Positions 61,536-64,000 of a stretch of 64,000 nt of DNA are shown here, in pieces. Position 1 is the first letter of the stretch, and each line of letters starts with the position of its first letter. The stretch is taken from the NCBI GenBank assembly GCA_025356445.1, contig JANXSZ010000009.1, positions 1 to 64,000 on the forward strand, written 5' to 3'. The DNA is from Betaproteobacteria bacterium (lineage in GTDB: Bacteria; Pseudomonadota; Gammaproteobacteria; Burkholderiales; Burkholderiaceae_C). The notes below the pieces were generated by a model. The model had not been told where the DNA came from, did no database searches, and was given only the letters and a program-made list of their open reading frames with translations. The position numbers and the translations under genes are program-made.

Positions 61536-62625
61536 AGCCGCGCTGGGTACCCCCGGGCAGCGTATAGCAATTGCCCATGAGGCCGATGTGCATGGCGTGG
61601 TGATGTACGCCTACAGCCTGCTCCACACCATGCTGGTCTCGTCCGCGCTGGTCACCGTCGTCGCCACAGTGGTGTCTGAGTTGGCCATGAACATCGTGAA
61701 ATACGCCAACAGCGGCGGCAGCCTGCGCATTGCGTTGACGACCACGGGACGTACCGCCATTGAGGTGTGGGCTGAAGACAGTGGCCCCGGTATTTTTGAT
61801 GTGGGGCTGGCCTTGCAAGACCATTTCAGCAGCAACGGCACACTGGGTGTCGGTCTGCCTGGCGTGAAGCGCATGGTGGACGAGTTTGAGCTGCACTCCG
61901 TGCCCGGTATAGGCACCTCGGTACGGGTGAAAAAATGGCTCAGCCCTTGTTCAACGGTGTCGATGGACCAGCGCCGCATGCCGCGTTCGCCTTCAGTCTT
62001 GGCGCATGAGTCGCCCCAGTTGGCTCGTGACACCAAGCCTCACCAAGACATTTATGCCACGGTAAACCGCCCCTGCTTTGGCGAAGTGCTCAGTGGCGAC
62101 CGCCCGATTGTGCTGGTGCTGCCTACCGGTGTGCTGATCGGTATGGTTGACGTGCTGGGCCACGGCCCTGAGGCGCATCAACTGGCGCTGCACTGCGAGC
62201 GCTTGCTGATGGCGCAGGCCTCTGGTGCGGTGGAGGATTTGCTCTACGCTCTGCACCGTGACATCAAAGGCAGCCGGGGTGCTGCCATCAGCTTGGCCTG
62301 GATTTCGTCCAACAGACCGCAGCAGGTGACGGTGGTCGGGGTGGGCAATACCCTGCTTTATGCCCTGCAAGACAAGGTCACGCCCATCAGCGCGCAGCCT
62401 GGCACGCTGGGGGGCAATATGCCCCGGTTGCGGCCCATGGTGCTGCCGCTTGAGGCGGGGGATGTGCTGCTGCTGACCACGGACGGTATGTCGGAGCGGG
62501 TGGACAGCCGGCAGCTGTTGTCGCTGAAAAACTGGCCCCTCAGGCGCATTGCCAACGAGGTGTTGCGGGTGTACGGCAAAGTCCATGATGACGCCGCTTG
62601 TGCGGTGCTGCGCCATGGCCCTTGA
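61519..62625 (+). CDS. RsbT-RsbX fusion: switch kinase plus PP2C-type phosphatase
   Basis: A 368-residue two-domain protein. Residues ~12-145 are an RsbT-like GHKL kinase: N-box SELAMNIVKYA, G1 DSGPGI, G2 GTLGVGLPGVKRM. Residues ~175-368 are an RsbX-like PP2C phosphatase with VDVLGHGPEA, TTDGMSE and the terminal HDDAAC metal-binding acids. In Bacillus and Vibrio these are separate proteins with opposite activities, kinase and phosphatase for RsbR/RsbS. A linker of ~30 residues joins them. ATG 61519 overlaps rsbS by 17 nt. Confidence 0.85.
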   Translation: MPPHLEAALGTPGQRIAIAHEADVHGVVMYAYSLLHTMLVSSALVTVVATVVSELAMNIVKYANSGGSLRIALTTTGRTAIEVWAEDSGPGIFDVGLALQDHFSSNGTLGVGLPGVKRMVDEFELHSVPGIGTSVRVKKWLSPCSTVSMDQRRMPRSPSVLAHESPQLARDTKPHQDIYATVNRPCFGEVLSGDRPIVLVLPTGVLIGMVDVLGHGPEAHQLALHCERLLMAQASGAVEDLLYALHRDIKGSRGAAISLAWISSNRPQQVTVVGVGNTLLYALQDKVTPISAQPGTLGGNMPRLRPMVLPLEAGDVLLLTTDGMSERVDSRQLLSLKNWPLRRIANEVLRVYGKVHDDAACAVLRHGP

Positions 62626-64000
62626 GCAACTGGGCACCCTGGAACTGGTGGACACCGCCCATATCCACCAGGCCTGCGCCAAAATGCGAACAATGCTGCA
62701 CACCTGCGCTGTGGCCGCTGACCGCATGGACTATCTGCTGAGCGGCTTTACCACCCTGTGCCGTGGCTTGCAAGCCGCTGGTGCGCGGCGCATGGACATT
62801 TTGCTGGGGCCCCAAGCCCTGCGGCTGCAAGCCACCTGTGCAACGTGCCCCCATTTGCCCAGCGCGGCTGTCTTTTTTGCGCTGCGGTCGGGGGAATCGG
62901 TGCATGTGGTGGTGGATGTGGCGCTGGCTACCTCGCCGCAGCATGCCGTGGCGCATTTGCGTGAGGTGCTGAGCGTCAAAACCCGCGAGCAGCTGATCGT
63001 TGAGCTGGAGCAGCACAAAGCCAACCTGGAGCGCGATGTGGCAGAACGCACCGCCGCCATGGTGCAGCGTGAGGGGCAAATCCGCGACATGCTGGAGCAA
63101 AGCCCGGTGGCTTTGCGGGTGTCGGTGTTGAAAGACCGTGGCTTGTTGTTTGTGAACCAGGCCTGTGCCGACTTGTTTCAGCAGCCTAAAACCAACCTTG
63201 CCGAGCTGAGTACCTGGACGACCTACGACAACCCGGACGACGACCTCTACATTGGTGAAGTGCTGCGGCGTGGCGAAAACATCCTGAACCTGCCGTTGGC
63301 TATCCGCACCAAGAACAACACCGTGCTGCAGGTGATGGCCTCGTTCATCCACATCACATACGACAACTCGCCTTGCGTGATCGCCTGGTTTTTTGACGTG
63401 ACTGAACTCAGGCGCGCCAAGGAGCTGGCCGAAGAGGTCACCCGCATGCGTACGGATTTCCTGGCCAACATGAGCCATGAGATACGCACCCCCATGAACG
63501 CCATCATCGGTATAGGCCATTTGGTGCTTAAAACGGCACTCACGCCCCAGCAAACCAATTACCTGCAAAAAATCACCAGCGCTTCGCAGTCGCTGCTGCG
63601 CATCATCAACGACATTCTGGATTTCGCCAAAATTGACGCCGGCAAGATGACACTGGAAGCGGCCCCTTTCCCGCTGCGGGGCATGCTGACCGAGGTGTTC
63701 GATCTGGTGGGTGAGCGGGCGAAAGAAAAGGCCTTGAGCCTGGATATGGATGTACCCCGCAGCATGCCCATGCATTTTGTGGGGGACGCTTTCCGCCTTA
63801 GCCAGGTGCTGGTGAACCTGTTGAGCAACGCCATCAAATTTACAGCAACCGGCGAGGTGGTGCTGACGGTGCGGCAGGGACGGGTGGCTGATAACGCACG
63901 CACAGAGCTGTTGTTTTTCGTTCGGGATACCGGTATTGGCATGTCGCCTGACCAGCTGCGCAAAATTTTCCAGCCTTTCAGCCAGGCCGACAGCTCCACC
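62615..64000 (+). CDS. Sensor histidine kinase, 3'-truncated by window end
   Basis: The reading frame is open to the end of the window without a stop, giving at least 462 residues. Residues ~1-120 are of unknown type, followed by a coiled coil (VELEQHKANLERDVAERTA), a PAS-like domain (residues ~150-270) and a HisKA domain with the phospho-acceptor His288 in MSHEIRTPMNAIIG. A HATPase domain follows (N-box NLLSNAIKFT; G1 DTGIGMSPDQ). The final FQPFSQADSST suggests a hybrid kinase with a receiver domain beyond the edge. ATG 62615 overlaps the previous gene by 11 nt. In Vibrio stressosome operons a similar kinase follows rsbX. Confidence 0.85.
   Translation, partial: MALEQLGTLELVDTAHIHQACAKMRTMLHTCAVAADRMDYLLSGFTTLCRGLQAAGARRMDILLGPQALRLQATCATCPHLPSAAVFFALRSGESVHVVVDVALATSPQHAVAHLREVLSVKTREQLIVELEQHKANLERDVAERTAAMVQREGQIRDMLEQSPVALRVSVLKDRGLLFVNQACADLFQQPKTNLAELSTWTTYDNPDDDLYIGEVLRRGENILNLPLAIRTKNNTVLQVMASFIHITYDNSPCVIAWFFDVTELRRAKELAEEVTRMRTDFLANMSHEIRTPMNAIIGIGHLVLKTALTPQQTNYLQKITSASQSLLRIINDILDFAKIDAGKMTLEAAPFPLRGMLTEVFDLVGERAKEKALSLDMDVPRSMPMHFVGDAFRLSQVLVNLLSNAIKFTATGEVVLTVRQGRVADNARTELLFFVRDTGIGMSPDQLRKIFQPFSQADSST

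Noticed and set aside
1-64000. tRNA, rRNA, CRISPR arrays, insertion sequences, integrases or prophage genes
   Set aside because: None was found on reading both strands. No transposase or integrase motif, spaced direct-repeat array or rRNA-like sequence was seen.

Overview
The window looks like chromosome from a betaproteobacterium of the order Burkholderiales, most likely family Comamonadaceae. The DNA is GC-rich. Supporting markers are a Bug-type solute-binding protein, a DUF3567 gene, a PhaM homologue, a Burkholderiales-type trimeric porin, a double-length UvrA, and a scattered 17-nt GCTA-N9-TAGC repeat. That repeat resembles short repeats I associate with this family. No rRNA, tRNA, CRISPR array, insertion sequence or prophage was seen. 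The family assignment is inference.

Layout. 1-5.8 kb: a truncated membrane protein whose first ~80 nt look foreign, then methylcrotonyl-CoA carboxylase alpha, a 2-hydroxyacid reductase, HMG-CoA lyase, a YbaK-type deacylase, a DUF1289 protein and a DsbA-fold isomerase. 6-12.5 kb: an MHS-type transporter, two small unknown proteins, an IorAB-type molybdenum hydroxylase and a branched-chain amino acid binding protein. 12.6-18.5 kb: a 1946-residue UvrA with four ATPase cassettes. 18.5-25 kb (minus strand): a TPR protein, an acyltransferase, GlcD, a LysR regulator and PurU.

25.1-43.9 kb is the most interesting part. It holds a porin, a GntR-like LacI regulator with two matching operators, an IlvD/Edd sugar-acid dehydratase, an HpcH/HpaI aldolase, a four-gene sugar ABC importer, a Gfo/Idh/MocA protein, an aldose-1-epimerase and an SDR aldose dehydrogenase. 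Directly after these, on the same strand, comes a sulfolactate module: a GntR regulator, suyA, suyB, a Bug binding protein, slcC, comC and a YeiH/SuyZ exporter. The sulfolactate assignment is strong. The idea that the upstream sugar module is a sulfo-Entner-Doudoroff route for sulfoquinovose feeding into it is a hypothesis based on enzyme classes and adjacency. If correct, the locus would take sulfoquinovose (or its glycoside) to pyruvate plus sulfite in one cell. A lactonase and a sulfolactaldehyde dehydrogenase are not in the window.

43.9-49 kb: a ChaN-like lipoprotein, DUF3567, DUF3108, an IclR regulator divergent from a fumarylacetoacetate hydrolase, and a VOC protein. 48.8-52.7 kb: a probable copper-acquisition operon (DUF2946, TonB receptor, YcnI, PCuAC). 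52.8-60.1 kb: PhaM, a FIST protein, a hybrid toxin-antitoxin pair (Phd-like antitoxin with CcdA-like tail, CcdB toxin), NudB, an EEP phosphodiesterase, ClsB, FolE, a BLUF photoreceptor and DUF429. 60.2-64 kb: a Gram-negative stressosome operon with a globin-type RsbR, RsbS, an RsbT-RsbX fusion and a histidine kinase that runs off the window end.
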